This document shows, in pieces, positions 1 through 7,082 of a stretch of DNA of 13,828 nt; the stretch's first letter is position 1, and the number at the start of each line of letters is the position of its first letter. This stretch comes from Candidatus Thorarchaeota archaeon. Its GTDB lineage: Archaea; Asgardarchaeota; Thorarchaeia; Thorarchaeales; Thorarchaeaceae. The stretch spans positions 1 through 13,828 of the forward strand of contig JAEORN010000134.1 in NCBI GenBank assembly GCA_016840825.1. The letters run 5' to 3'. The notes beneath the pieces were generated by a model. It ran no database searches and was not told where the DNA came from. It saw only the letters and a program-made list of their open reading frames with translations. Position numbers and translations under genes: made by a program.

Positions 1-789
1 TGTATCTCCACCACTATATGTTAGTGTCACTGTCAGCGTATAGGGTCCCGATCCGCTATAGGAACGAACCATGATGTACCAAGTTCCTGCTCCTGGATCA
101 TTGTAGGTGACTTCCTCACCTCCACTGGTGTAACCTCTCCAGTCATAGGTACTGGTAGTTGGTTGAGCACCAAGACGACCATAGAGGTCAAAATCAGCTG
201 AACCGCAAGTGAGAATCGATTCCATGCTTTCACAATTCGCACCTACTTCGATATACCACATCTCTGTAGCATATCTAGCTGGGAGTGAACTGGTCACAGG
301 AACTCCGCTTTGAAGTTCGTTGTCATCTCCTCCACCATAGGTTAGTGTGACAGTAACAGTATATGATCCTGACCCGCTGTACGAACGAACCATGATATAC
401 CAAGTACCTTCGCCTGGATTGCTGTACGTCACATCCTCTCCTCCGCTGGTATAACCTCTCCAGTCATAGGTACTGGTAGTTGGTTGAGCACCAAGACGAC
501 CATAGAGGTCGAAGTCAGCGTAACCACAGGTCAAGACAGCATGCATACTCACGCAATCTGCATCAACCTCAATCCACCACATCTCAGTAGCTCCAGTATA
601 GGGGAGGGAGCTAGTTGCTGGTACTCCATCGATTAAGACTCCAGAAAACTGAGAAGTAAACGTGAACGTTCTCACGGTTTCCGTAGATGGATTACTTGCC
701 ATCATTGGCATTGCAGCTGAAAATGCTGGAGCTGACAACACAAACAGTGTTACTATCGCCAGCATTCTCAACGTATTCTCTCTATTCAT
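1..789 (-). CDS. Secreted tandem PPC-like domain protein (3' end beyond window)
   Basis: Open frame from an ATG at 787-789 running off the left edge: 263 codons with no stop, so the C-terminus is missing. Residues 1-26 look like a signal peptide (basic start, hydrophobic core around residues 9-24). Two beta-rich repeats follow, about residues 50-153 and 157-260, with an exact 107-residue period. Each has a cysteine pair (79/88 and 186/195), the core ADFDLYGRLGAQPTTSTYDW (the second has S-ADFDLYG) and a GTWYIMVRSYSGSG strand near its end. The DxDLY and GTWYI..R..SG pattern fits the bacterial pre-peptidase C-terminal (PPC) fold, which usually follows secreted protease or other catalytic domains. 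The paired cysteines suggest one disulfide per repeat. Whether further repeats or an enzyme domain follow cannot be seen. Export is well supported; the exact function is not. Confidence 0.8.
   Translation of the reverse strand, partial: MNRENTLRMLAIVTLFVLSAPAFSAAMPMMASNPSTETVRTFTFTSQFSGVLIDGVPATSSLPYTGATEMWWIEVDADCVSMHAVLTCGYADFDLYGRLGAQPTTSTYDWRGYTSGGEDVTYSNPGEGTWYIMVRSYSGSGSYTVTVTLTYGGGDDNELQSGVPVTSSLPARYATEMWYIEVGANCESMESILTCGSADFDLYGRLGAQPTTSTYDWRGYTSGGEEVTYNDPGAGTWYIMVRSYSGSGPYTLTVTLTYSGGDT
131..189. repeat. 59-bp exact direct repeat, copy 1 (partner at 452-510)
   Basis: Positions 131-189 and 452-510 are identical over 59 bases, offset by 321 bases (107 codons). They lie inside the two PPC-like repeats of the leftmost gene. 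The flanking sequence of the two domains has diverged, so this block was either recently converted or is under strong constraint. Confidence 0.9.
452..510. repeat. 59-bp exact direct repeat, copy 2 (partner at 131-189)
   Basis: Second copy of the identical block, encoding the same beta-strand and turn region of the upstream PPC-like repeat. Confidence 0.9.
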
Positions 790-807
790 TTTCTATGCAC
801 CACGCGA

Positions 808-828
808 TGGGCCAAAACCTTCGGCCCA
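808..828 (-). other. Hairpin in the predicted 5' leader of the PPC-domain gene
   Basis: TGGGCC at 808-813 pairs with GGCCCA at 823-828 around a 9-base loop. It lies at or just after the transcription start expected about 25 bases downstream of the TATA box at 852-860, so it would sit at the very 5' end of the mRNA or act as an operator on DNA. The stem is only 6 bp, so chance is possible. Confidence 0.35.
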
Positions 829-851
829 ATGATGCAGAAATTCCAAGCTTG

Positions 852-860
852 TTTATATAT
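852..860 (-). promoter_or_regulatory. Archaeal TATA box for the PPC-domain gene
   Basis: TTTATATAT on the plus strand reads ATATATAAA on the minus strand, a near-consensus archaeal TATA box. It predicts a start near 830 and a leader of about 40 bases before the ATG at 789. The rest of 861-1045 holds no gene I can support. Confidence 0.6.
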
Positions 861-1045
861 CTTACCTGTCAAAAATGCAATTTGTAACGAAATCAGCAGA
901 AGCATGCACGGTTAGTAACCCAGAGTAAAATGGTTTCACACAGCTTGCGATGGTCAGTAATAGGAAAACACTCTAGACTATTCCTAGGATGACAATCTAT
1001 TTGTGGACACACATCCAAAGGTAAGTATCCAGGAGATGTATTGAT

Positions 1046-1609
1046 TTGTGTCTATATGCTAGTGTCTTCATATCTGGACAAGGACGGACTGATTCAGAGA
1101 TTCCGACACCTCCTAGCGGCTTGAAGTATACCATAGATAAGATGCCTCATGAAGCGATGATGCAAGCAGTCGATACGGCAAGTGGGACCTCCTTTACTCT
1201 TCATGATGGACACTGCCTATGCCAGTATCAGGACTGGGAGAGCATGCATACATACTTGGATGCAATTCGAGAGAAGTTTCATCATCAGGATGTTAGATTT
1301 CTTCTCTTCTGGTCCGATACAGAGTACCCAAATCCAGAGCAGCATATATTCGACTTCATATTAGACTCGGTTGATTCCAAACCCCAGGAGGGGGTCATCT
1401 ATCACATCGCTATTGATGTGAACAGAAGGTTGACTTTATGGGTTGGAACCAATGTAAGATTGGTTTTCAAGAATGGCAAGAGTATTAGTGGAACATTGCA
1501 GGCATTTTCATCCGGTGATGGGAATGGGATGATTCTAAACGAGTCGACAAAGGAGGCATTGTATTTTCACGAGAAGGAGATACAAGACGTACTCTCTGTC
1601 ACCAGTTGA
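1046..1609 (+). CDS. Unrecognised protein with possible Sm-like C-terminal domain
   Basis: 187 residues from a TTG at 1046, which has AGGAG at 1031-1035 upstream. An in-frame ATG at 1142 (residue 33) is an equally possible start, because residues 1-32 look unstructured. Residues about 48-132 are a mixed alpha/beta segment I do not recognise. Residues about 134-184 resemble an Sm fold: a strand, then VRLVFKNGKSISGTL, which has the Sm1-like spacing hydrophobic-KNG-x4-G-x-L, and later a short hydrophobic strand and helix (ALYFHEKEIQDV) in the Sm2 position. The usual Asp-x-x-x-Asn of Sm1 is not evident, so RNA binding is uncertain. No signal peptide or membrane segment is visible. The stop lies only 3 bases from the end of the convergent methylase-like gene. 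The reading frame is well supported; the domain call is tentative. Confidence 0.6.
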   Translation: MCLYASVFISGQGRTDSEIPTPPSGLKYTIDKMPHEAMMQAVDTASGTSFTLHDGHCLCQYQDWESMHTYLDAIREKFHHQDVRFLLFWSDTEYPNPEQHIFDFILDSVDSKPQEGVIYHIAIDVNRRLTLWVGTNVRLVFKNGKSISGTLQAFSSGDGNGMILNESTKEALYFHEKEIQDVLSVTS

Positions 1610-1612
1610 TGC

Positions 1613-2287
1613 CTATCTTCGTCTGAACAAAAGGCAGTAACTGTGGTCATAGCCACACATCTGCGGGCCGTCATCTTGCTGTTCACGATTGATTTCCCAG
1701 CATGCTATGATCTCTTTCTCAAATAATAGAACTCTGGATAAAGAACGAGCTATGTCCCATGCTAGTAAGGTCATTGGTCGATTATCTCTTGGAGCCAAAT
1801 TCCATACCTCGACAACGACTCTGGCATTCTGTTTTAGCAGTCCACCAATCTTTCTGAATATATTACCAAGCTCATCGAGATACACCTGGTAAGTGCCGAG
1901 ATCTTTGTATCCTGATAGTGGATTTCTTGTTTCATCGCTTCGCATAAAGATTGGTGAAGTAAGCACTAAGTCCATCTTGGGGAGCTGATATTCGTCCAGA
2001 TTCCGAGAGTCGCCTAGAATGAGATTCTCCTTTGTCTTCAATAAGGATCGCACATATTTGAACCGCATCTCGTCAGCTTCAATTCCAAAGGGAATACGAT
2101 TCATTTCCTCCGCCACAAGAAGAGTCGTTCCGTACCCTGCGAAAGGGTCGAAGACATTATCCCCTGGGTTTGTCAGCTCTTCAACAAAGAACTCTACAAG
2201 AGAATCTGGATATCTCATGTCATCATCGTGAAATTCCTTAGGAAGCTGATGTTTCATTGACCAAGGCAGGACGACGTATGATTTCAT
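1613..2287 (-). CDS. Orphan N4/N6 amino-methyltransferase (DNA methylase-like)
   Basis: 224 residues, SAM-dependent methyltransferase of the DNA-methylase N-4/N-6 type. Motif I is DPFAGYGTT (residues 47-55), followed by an acidic end of strand 2 (GIEAD, 68-72) and LGDSR (91-95). The catalytic motif IV region is LTSPIFM (109-115). Motif I precedes motif IV, the order of alpha or gamma enzymes rather than beta. The expected (S/D/N)PP(Y/F/W) is SPIF here, with the second proline replaced by isoleucine, which could alter activity. There is no separate target-recognition domain of any size and no restriction endonuclease nearby, so this is an orphan enzyme, perhaps an RNA or a housekeeping DNA methylase. 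It lies 75 bp downstream of the MFS gene on the same strand. The fold is well supported; the substrate is unknown. Confidence 0.8.
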   Translation of the reverse strand: MKSYVVLPWSMKHQLPKEFHDDDMRYPDSLVEFFVEELTNPGDNVFDPFAGYGTTLLVAEEMNRIPFGIEADEMRFKYVRSLLKTKENLILGDSRNLDEYQLPKMDLVLTSPIFMRSDETRNPLSGYKDLGTYQVYLDELGNIFRKIGGLLKQNARVVVEVWNLAPRDNRPMTLLAWDIARSLSRVLLFEKEIIACWEINREQQDDGPQMCGYDHSYCLLFRRR

Positions 2288-2310
2288 ACAAATCTACTCA
2301 ACACTGTGGT

Positions 2311-2347
2311 TTTCATTTAGAGTACCATATCTTTGTATTAAATGAAA
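2311..2347 (-). terminator. AT-rich inverted repeat after the MFS gene
   Basis: TTTCATTTA (2311-2319) and TAAATGAAA (2339-2347) form a perfect 9-bp stem around a 19-base loop, starting 16 bases past the MFS stop and ending 24 bases before the methylase start. It could be an RNA 3' structure for the transporter or an operator for the methylase. There is no clear T-run, so termination is only a guess. Confidence 0.3.
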
Positions 2348-2362
2348 CTCTAACTCCAGTTG

Positions 2363-3637
2363 TCACTGAGGAGTTAGCTCACTCGTTTCTGTGGGTTGGC
2401 TTGGTGGTTCCCTTTTTGTGGTTTCTCTAGCGAAGAACCAATAGAACATCACAACGCTTAGACCATAGAAGATAGCAGCAATTGCGAAGGGAAGCCTCAA
2501 CCAACCTGCGGCTAGCATCACTCCACCTACATTAAGTCCGATAGCTCTTGCGAGTGCGTCTCCTGAATTTATCACGCCCATTGCCGTTGATCTCTCCTCT
2601 TTATCAAGCCCCTCCATGTAATAGACATCCATTACTGGCCACGCTATGTTCATGAACATGGCACGAGAGATAAACCCAACAATGGCAATAGAGAGGGTTG
2701 GGGACCAAGCCAAAACCATAAGGAACGGCACTGATAAGGCTTGAAACCAGATGATAGAGGCCATCTTACCAAATCTGTCTACTATTGCTGGTGAAACAAA
2801 GTTGCCCAAGGCCATAAACATCGTATTGAGTGCGAAAATCACTCCTATTGTAATAGAATCCGCTCCAAAAGCTCGATTGAAGAAGACATTGAAGAATTGC
2901 ACAAAGAGCCCCGCACCAAAACCAGACACAGTCCATGCGAATGCGTATTTTCCAATGAAACCTCGATTCTTGATATTTCCTAATCCAAACTTTATCAAGC
3001 CATTGTCCAAAGGTCTATCAACTGACATGGGGATTATAGTCAGTACTCCGAGTGCAAGTGGTATCAATGCCAACCACAGAGAATAGCGATAGGCTGTAAA
3101 TAGGTCAATAGTGAATCCCAAGTTCGACCAAATTGCTGGGAGGAAACCGCCAGTTAATGAACCTAGAAGACTAGCAACAAGGAAGAGTGCATATCGAACG
3201 CTGAAAACATGCACTCGTTCCTCCTCAGTAGTGACATGAGCAGTATATGGTTGCCAACAAACACCACTGAACATGAAACCTGAACCATAGAGGATTTGCG
3301 AGATGAGGAGGTATGCTGGATTCAGCGTTGAATACTGAATGATGAATGCGATGAAAACCATGCTATTCCCTATGAGGAGTATTCTCTTTCTTGAATGTCT
3401 ATCCGCGACCATTCCTGCAATTATGCCAAGGCCTCCCGCCAAGAACATAGAGATTGAGAGGAAGAATCCAAGGAAGTCCTCGCCAAAACCAGCTTCCAAC
3501 AAATATAGATTGAATATCACATCATTAATCCCGAAAGCATATGCCCAAAACATCCAAGCGACAATTGTGAATCTGGCATCTCGACTAATTAGTTTGATTT
3601 TCTCCATGTAGGGCAGTTTCACAGGTATTGTTGACAT
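2363..3637 (-). CDS. Major facilitator superfamily transporter
   Basis: About 424 residues, almost entirely hydrophobic helices, consistent with 12 transmembrane segments in the cytoplasmic membrane. The MFS signature A in loop 2-3 is clear: GMVADRHSRKRILL at about residues 75-88. A second charged loop (VDRFGK) lies in the equivalent place of the second half. The substrate cannot be read from the sequence; the family covers sugars, drugs and metabolites. I prefer the ATG at 3637 over a GTG at 3649: a TATA-like element at 3657-3667 is centred about 25 bases upstream of the ATG, and a GTGAT Shine-Dalgarno match lies 7 bases before it. The gene lies 103 bp downstream of the AOR on the same strand but seems to have its own promoter. 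A link to aldehyde metabolism is possible but unproven. Confidence 0.9.
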   Translation of the reverse strand: MSTIPVKLPYMEKIKLISRDARFTIVAWMFWAYAFGINDVIFNLYLLEAGFGEDFLGFFLSISMFLAGGLGIIAGMVADRHSRKRILLIGNSMVFIAFIIQYSTLNPAYLLISQILYGSGFMFSGVCWQPYTAHVTTEEERVHVFSVRYALFLVASLLGSLTGGFLPAIWSNLGFTIDLFTAYRYSLWLALIPLALGVLTIIPMSVDRPLDNGLIKFGLGNIKNRGFIGKYAFAWTVSGFGAGLFVQFFNVFFNRAFGADSITIGVIFALNTMFMALGNFVSPAIVDRFGKMASIIWFQALSVPFLMVLAWSPTLSIAIVGFISRAMFMNIAWPVMDVYYMEGLDKEERSTAMGVINSGDALARAIGLNVGGVMLAAGWLRLPFAIAAIFYGLSVVMFYWFFARETTKREPPSQPTETSELTPQ

Positions 3638-3656
3638 AATTACTATCACTTCAGAT

Positions 3657-3667
3657 AATCTATATTG
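3657..3667 (-). promoter_or_regulatory. TATA-like element for the MFS gene
   Basis: On the minus strand this reads CAATATAGAT, centred about 25 bases upstream of the ATG at 3637. This predicts a leaderless or near-leaderless mRNA and argues against the upstream GTG at 3649. A short inverted repeat (TTGCG 3674-3678, CGCAA 3684-3688) lies just upstream of it. Confidence 0.4.
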
Positions 3668-3740
3668 TCAGGTTTGCGAATAGCGCAAGATTGCTTTTTC
3701 ATCTCAAATATTGGAATAGAAGGTTTCACCTCTAAATAGC

Positions 3741-5474
3741 TCAAAGATTGTGGCTCTTTCTCCAAGATGTGACTATCTCATCAATTGTCGTTTGTTCCAC
3801 ACGACCATGTGGTGAGAGTCTCTCAAGTAAACGAGCTGGCGGATTTAACCTATCAAGATCGTATCCTTCCTGTATTTTGAAACGCATCCTTAGATTGAAA
3901 ACCTCCTCACCAATTCGCATCAAATCTTCCTCAGTCCTTTCTTCTCCTAATGCTCTTAGAGTGCTTAGTACGATTTCTGGAGTAAAGACAGGTCTCGCAA
4001 ATAGACAGATGATTAGTGAGTTTAGCACAGTACGCCATGTATCTTCCTCAGCAAGCATCTTTCCTATGTCCTCGCTTGACGCAGGTTTTGAGAACAGTTT
4101 TTGATCAACACTATATCCCGCGTTGTCTAAGTGGCTATGTCGAATTCCGACCATGTGCCCCACTATATTCGCTGGCCCAGTATGATATCCAGAAGCCTCA
4201 TTTCCTTCAAAATGGACTGCGTACTCAGCTCCTCCGTATCTCTCTGCTAGGGCTTTGACACCTTGTCCCGCAATATGATAGAACTCGTTGGGTGGTTGAG
4301 TAATATAGTCTAGTATCATAAGGTATGTTTCTACATTTCCCCACCTAGGAGTCAAACCATACAAATCTTCAGAAGATACAAGGCCTTTGTTGTATGCTTC
4401 CGTAATCCATCCCATTACAACCCCTGCACTCATCGCATCTAACCCTCTGAGATCAGATCGTTCTATTAGCTGAAGTACATCCCCCGTTGACCCTACACCG
4501 AGATTCGAACCAAATGCGAAGATTAACTCATAGTCATATGGAACGTATATCGTACCATAATCGCGGTGTTTAGGATCAAATTGAATTCTTAGTTCCGCAA
4601 TATGAATGCAACCTATGGGACAAGGCACACACGAGCTTTTTCCGACAAGGACCTCATCAGCGAATCTTTCCCCTGAGATTCCTTCAGCACCTTCAAAATT
4701 GAATGAGCTGAAGTTTCTTGTTGGGAGCGCTTGCATCTCATTCAGCGGTAAGATATTTACTGAAGTTCCTAGTATGTCGTATTTATCCATCCTTCCTGTG
4801 CGAAGAACAAGTTCGTGAATCTTCTTGTACTCGTTCCTGTATTCCTTGATTGATGGCACCTTATGGTTCTGGGTTCCTGTGACAACCATCCCTTTGAGTT
4901 TCTTAGCTCCCATCACACATCCTAGGCCAAGTCTTCCAAAGTGTCGAACTGTATCTGCGACGGCCATCGCATATCGTACTTGATTCTCTCCAGCAACTCC
5001 TATCCTGAGAATTGATCTTCTTCCTTCTCCCGGTGCCTTTTCTTTCAATATGCGTCCAGTCGCTCTTGTCGATAATCCCCATAAAGCATGAGCATTTCTG
5101 AACTCCACCTTATCATCCTGAATGAGGAGATAATGAGGCTTGTCTAGCTTCCCAGTGAGCATAATCACATCAAGACCCGCAAGGCGCATCGCCATGCTCA
5201 GCTTCCCACCAGCATAGCTTTCTCCTAGATTTCCTGTCAATGGGGATTTGAAAAGAGCCACTGTCTTAGCACAACAAGGGTATAGCATATTGAGTGGTCC
5301 GATTGCGAAGATTATCGGCGCATCTTCAAAAGGTGTGTTTGGTGGACAGTTATCTATGAGTAGTTGGGACGCTACTCCGACACCTCCAATGAATCGTTCA
5401 AAGAGGTCTTGCCGATCTGTAATCTCTGATGTCCGTGAGCTCAAATCAATATGAAGGAGTTTCCCGCTTCTCAT
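3741..5474 (-). CDS. aor: Aldehyde:ferredoxin oxidoreductase (tungsten, AOR family)
   Basis: 577 residues from the ATG at 5474, oxidising aldehydes to acids with a tungsten (or molybdenum) bis-pyranopterin cofactor and one [4Fe-4S] cluster. The N-terminal AFOR_N domain (about residues 1-200) carries FIGGVGVAS and the pterin-binding stretch GRLGLGCVMGAKKLKG near residues 180-196. The cluster cysteines are C282, C285 and C289 (CVPCPIGC) plus C490 in LNSLIICLFA, close to the 288/291/295/494 set of Pyrococcus AOR. A YDYELIFAFGSNLG segment gives a likely active-site glutamate near 316, and histidines occur near 446-448. LRGLDAMSAG is the usual (L)GLD motif. An upstream ATG at 5516 is rejected because it lies deep in the ferredoxin gene, while the ATG at 5474 sits in an ATGA overlap with a strong Shine-Dalgarno. 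The exact aldehyde is unknown. Confidence 0.93.
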   Translation of the reverse strand: MRSGKLLHIDLSSRTSEITDRQDLFERFIGGVGVASQLLIDNCPPNTPFEDAPIIFAIGPLNMLYPCCAKTVALFKSPLTGNLGESYAGGKLSMAMRLAGLDVIMLTGKLDKPHYLLIQDDKVEFRNAHALWGLSTRATGRILKEKAPGEGRRSILRIGVAGENQVRYAMAVADTVRHFGRLGLGCVMGAKKLKGMVVTGTQNHKVPSIKEYRNEYKKIHELVLRTGRMDKYDILGTSVNILPLNEMQALPTRNFSSFNFEGAEGISGERFADEVLVGKSSCVPCPIGCIHIAELRIQFDPKHRDYGTIYVPYDYELIFAFGSNLGVGSTGDVLQLIERSDLRGLDAMSAGVVMGWITEAYNKGLVSSEDLYGLTPRWGNVETYLMILDYITQPPNEFYHIAGQGVKALAERYGGAEYAVHFEGNEASGYHTGPANIVGHMVGIRHSHLDNAGYSVDQKLFSKPASSEDIGKMLAEEDTWRTVLNSLIICLFARPVFTPEIVLSTLRALGEERTEEDLMRIGEEVFNLRMRFKIQEGYDLDRLNPPARLLERLSPHGRVEQTTIDEIVTSWRKSHNL

Positions 5475-5890
5475 TCTATCACTTCCTCCTTGATCAGAAT
5501 ACCATGCGGACACCATTCAACACATTCGCCACAGTGAATACAGACAGTCGCCTTGCTTCGAAGCGGATCGATGAATATCGCGGTTAATGGGCAAGCATCC
5601 GCGCAATCACCACATCCAATACATTTTGTCTGATTGATTGTCACCCCCCCTCCTTTCTTTTGCTTAATGGCCTCATATTGGCACGCCTCCAAGCAAACAG
5701 GTTCCTTACATGCCCTACACATAATGACTACATAATTGCCTCCTGTTCCACCTGCGGTAGGTGGAGGCGTAGATTTGATTCTAAGTGCTGCATGACCGAG
5801 GTCAACATGTCCTGTTCGTCTACTACATGCAAATATACATGAGAAACAAGATATGCATCGTTCCACATTGATAGGTCTAACAACGAACAT
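5471..5890 (-). CDS. Four-cluster ferredoxin, electron-transfer subunit of the AOR
   Basis: 139 residues with exactly 16 cysteines in four groups: C12/15/18/22, C58/61/66/70, C90/93/96/100 and C117/120/123/127, enough for four [4Fe-4S] clusters. The layout matches the HycB/polyferredoxin-type subunits that pair with AOR-family and other molybdopterin enzymes. There is no twin-arginine signal or transmembrane segment, so it is cytoplasmic. The start is the ATG at 5890, which has GGAG just upstream; an earlier in-frame ATG at 5968 would add 26 residues that do not look like ferredoxin. Its TGA overlaps the AOR ATG (ATGA at 5471-5474), so the two are translationally coupled. It should take electrons from the AOR cluster and pass them to ferredoxin or another acceptor. 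Confidence 0.9.
   Translation of the reverse strand: MFVVRPINVERCISCFSCIFACSRRTGHVDLGHAALRIKSTPPPTAGGTGGNYVVIMCRACKEPVCLEACQYEAIKQKKGGGVTINQTKCIGCGDCADACPLTAIFIDPLRSKATVCIHCGECVEWCPHGILIKEEVIE
5478..5489 (-). promoter_or_regulatory. Shine-Dalgarno fixing the AOR start
   Basis: On the minus strand this reads GGAGGAAGTGAT, 3 bases from the ATG at 5474. It contains both GGAGG and GTGAT pieces complementary to the 16S tail. It decides the AOR start at 5474 over the ATG at 5516. Confidence 0.7.
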
Positions 5891-6012
5891 GATGCTCTCC
5901 CTCTCATGTACTGATACAATCAAGCCTATCAAATTTATGTCCTGATGGCATCTATAATTCCAACCCAATCTTGTTTATTCAGAGGTTCGTGAGTACTAGT
6001 ACATTCCTAGCA

Positions 6013-6020
6013 TTAAATAT
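6013..6020 (+). promoter_or_regulatory. TATA box for the extracellular protein gene at 6065
   Basis: TTAAATAT about 45 bases upstream of the GTG at 6065, predicting a transcription start near 6043. It lies in the 174-bp divergent region with the ferredoxin gene. On the other strand a weaker TATA-like CATAAATTT at about 5931-5939 could serve ferredoxin-AOR. Confidence 0.45.
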
Positions 6021-6036
6021 AGTCTTTAATAGAATA

Positions 6037-6054
6037 CGAATCCTCTTGGATTCG
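6037..6054 (+). promoter_or_regulatory. Perfect inverted repeat at the predicted start site
   Basis: CGAATCC (6037-6043) and GGATTCG (6048-6054) form a perfect 7-bp stem around TCTT. It covers the start predicted from the TATA box at 6013-6020. This fits either a repressor operator or a 5' mRNA hairpin close to the GTG at 6065. Confidence 0.45.
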
Positions 6055-6064
6055 AGGCATTCAC

Positions 6065-6547
6065 GTGGCAGAAGTTGGGTCTGAATCATTGAACAATCGC
6101 AAGACGATTTATGGTGCATTACTGGTTTTGGTAGTTTCCACTGTAATTCTATCTCCCTTCATTCTCCAAGGTATAGTTAATCTCACAACCCCTAAGGTGT
6201 ACCATGGAATGATTATGCTGAAAAGCGAGACCGAGGGTTGGCACACAGGAACATTGGTGCTAACCTACCAAGATAATTCCTTTGAGCGATGGGAAATTGC
6301 TGATTATTGGGATATGACGCAAGTCTATGAAGAGGATAATATTCTCTATGGATATATATCAATTGCACAGGCAACAAGAAACTTCACACAAATAGAGACC
6401 TGTCGATTGGAATATTATTGCTCTGGATTGAATATGACTATCGGACCAATTGCGTTCGATTCACAGACTACTGAGATTCTCTATTCAAATGACTCTGTTC
6501 CTAAAGGGCTATGGATTCTATGGGCTTCCGATTATTCTAGTCCATAG
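6065..6547 (+). CDS. Membrane-anchored extracellular protein, unknown family
   Basis: 160 residues from a GTG. Residues 1-13 are polar, 14-38 form one strongly hydrophobic segment (ALLVLVVSTVILSPFILQGI) and the rest is beta-rich, ending at a proline. Four Asn-x-Ser/Thr sites (NLT, NFT, NMT, NDS) lie outside the membrane segment, consistent with an exported domain carrying archaeal N-glycans. Two cysteines in the outer domain, in the ETCRLEYYCSG stretch, could form a disulfide. I do not recognise the family. It is preceded by a TATA box and an inverted repeat and followed by a strong hairpin, so it is probably a single-gene unit. It is divergent from the ferredoxin-AOR operon. Confidence 0.7.
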   Translation: MAEVGSESLNNRKTIYGALLVLVVSTVILSPFILQGIVNLTTPKVYHGMIMLKSETEGWHTGTLVLTYQDNSFERWEIADYWDMTQVYEEDNILYGYISIAQATRNFTQIETCRLEYYCSGLNMTIGPIAFDSQTTEILYSNDSVPKGLWILWASDYSSP

Positions 6548-6575
6548 TTTCTCCTAGAGTTGACAGAACCTAATT

Positions 6576-6601
6576 GGGTGAATCACACAACAGATTCACC
6601 C
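6576..6601 (+). terminator. Perfect 9-bp hairpin downstream of the 6065-6547 gene
   Basis: GGGTGAATC (6576-6584) and GATTCACCC (6593-6601) pair perfectly around an 8-base loop, 28 bases after the stop at 6547. No T-run follows, so it may be an mRNA 3' structure or an operator for the next gene (6685) rather than a classical terminator. The stem is long enough to be unlikely by chance. Confidence 0.5.
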
Positions 6602-6684
6602 TATGCTACAACTAGTATATGCAAGTGTCGTTGCATCAACGGGTCAAGTTATGAATGAACACAATGCACTGTGTCTGAATAGCC

Positions 6685-7068
6685 ATGACAAATATCGAGT
6701 CGGAACACGAAGTTGTTATTGATATAGTTCGAAGATTCTTCGATAGCTGGAAAGGTAGGTCGTTTGTTGACCATCCAACTGGTTGCCACCCTAAAGCTCT
6801 TTTCTTTGTGAAGACTTCTGATGTCCCTCCAAGGTCTCTGTCTTTCATAAAAGCCCTACCTGATTTTGTAGGTATTGAATTGGAGAGTATCCAAGATGTG
6901 CAAGTCTTTGATGATCAGATTGCTTCTGTACACATCCTTTACGACATGGTCGAAGCAAGTACAAAGAAGAAGCACATCGTTGGGAAGCACTCCTCTATCC
7001 TAAGTCTGATTAGAATTGATGGAATCTGGATGATTGTATCACTGGTCGATTACGGAGTAGAGGTTTGA
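6685..7068 (+). CDS. NTF2-like / SnoaL-like fold protein
   Basis: 127 residues, cytoplasmic, with no membrane segment. The layout is a starting helix (VVIDIVRRFFDSWKG, about 10-24), a small middle region, then long strands around VQVFDDQIASVHILYDMVEA and a final SLIRIDGIWMIVSLVDYGV strand pair. This is the alpha+beta cone of NTF2-like proteins, where the last strands typically read (hydrophobic)-x-x-G-x-W-x-I. Such folds serve as small enzymes or binding modules, and no catalytic residues can be assigned. A possible TATA box lies at about 6614-6621. It ends 14 bases from the end of the convergent gene at 7083. Confidence 0.55.
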   Translation: MTNIESEHEVVIDIVRRFFDSWKGRSFVDHPTGCHPKALFFVKTSDVPPRSLSFIKALPDFVGIELESIQDVQVFDDQIASVHILYDMVEASTKKKHIVGKHSSILSLIRIDGIWMIVSLVDYGVEV

Positions 7069-7082
7069 ACATTGAGATTTGT

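Noticed and set aside
33..242. Minus-strand open frame of 69 codons
   Set aside because: It lies in another frame of the PPC-domain gene, whose repeat structure, signal peptide and cysteines show the true frame.
687..887. Plus-strand open frame across the PPC gene start and promoter
   Set aside because: It lies antisense to a signal peptide, runs through a clear TATA box on the other strand and shows no domain.
961..986. TAGGAA/TTCCTA inverted repeat in the 790-1045 gap
   Set aside because: Six base pairs around a 14-base loop, with no positional link to a promoter; likely chance.
1613..3637. Restriction-modification or defence island around the methylase-like gene
   Set aside because: Its neighbours are an MFS transporter and an Sm-like candidate; no nuclease, helicase or other defence gene is present.
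3700..3732. Shine-Dalgarno-like GAGGTGA (minus strand) followed by an 18-codon frame from an ATG at 3702 in the AOR-MFS gap
   Set aside because: The ATG is more than 20 bases from the Shine-Dalgarno-like sequence, far too distant, and the frame is too short and has no protein-like features.
5728..5919. Minus-strand frame overlapping the ferredoxin
   Set aside because: The four cysteine clusters in the other frame show that frame is the coding one; this is a shadow.
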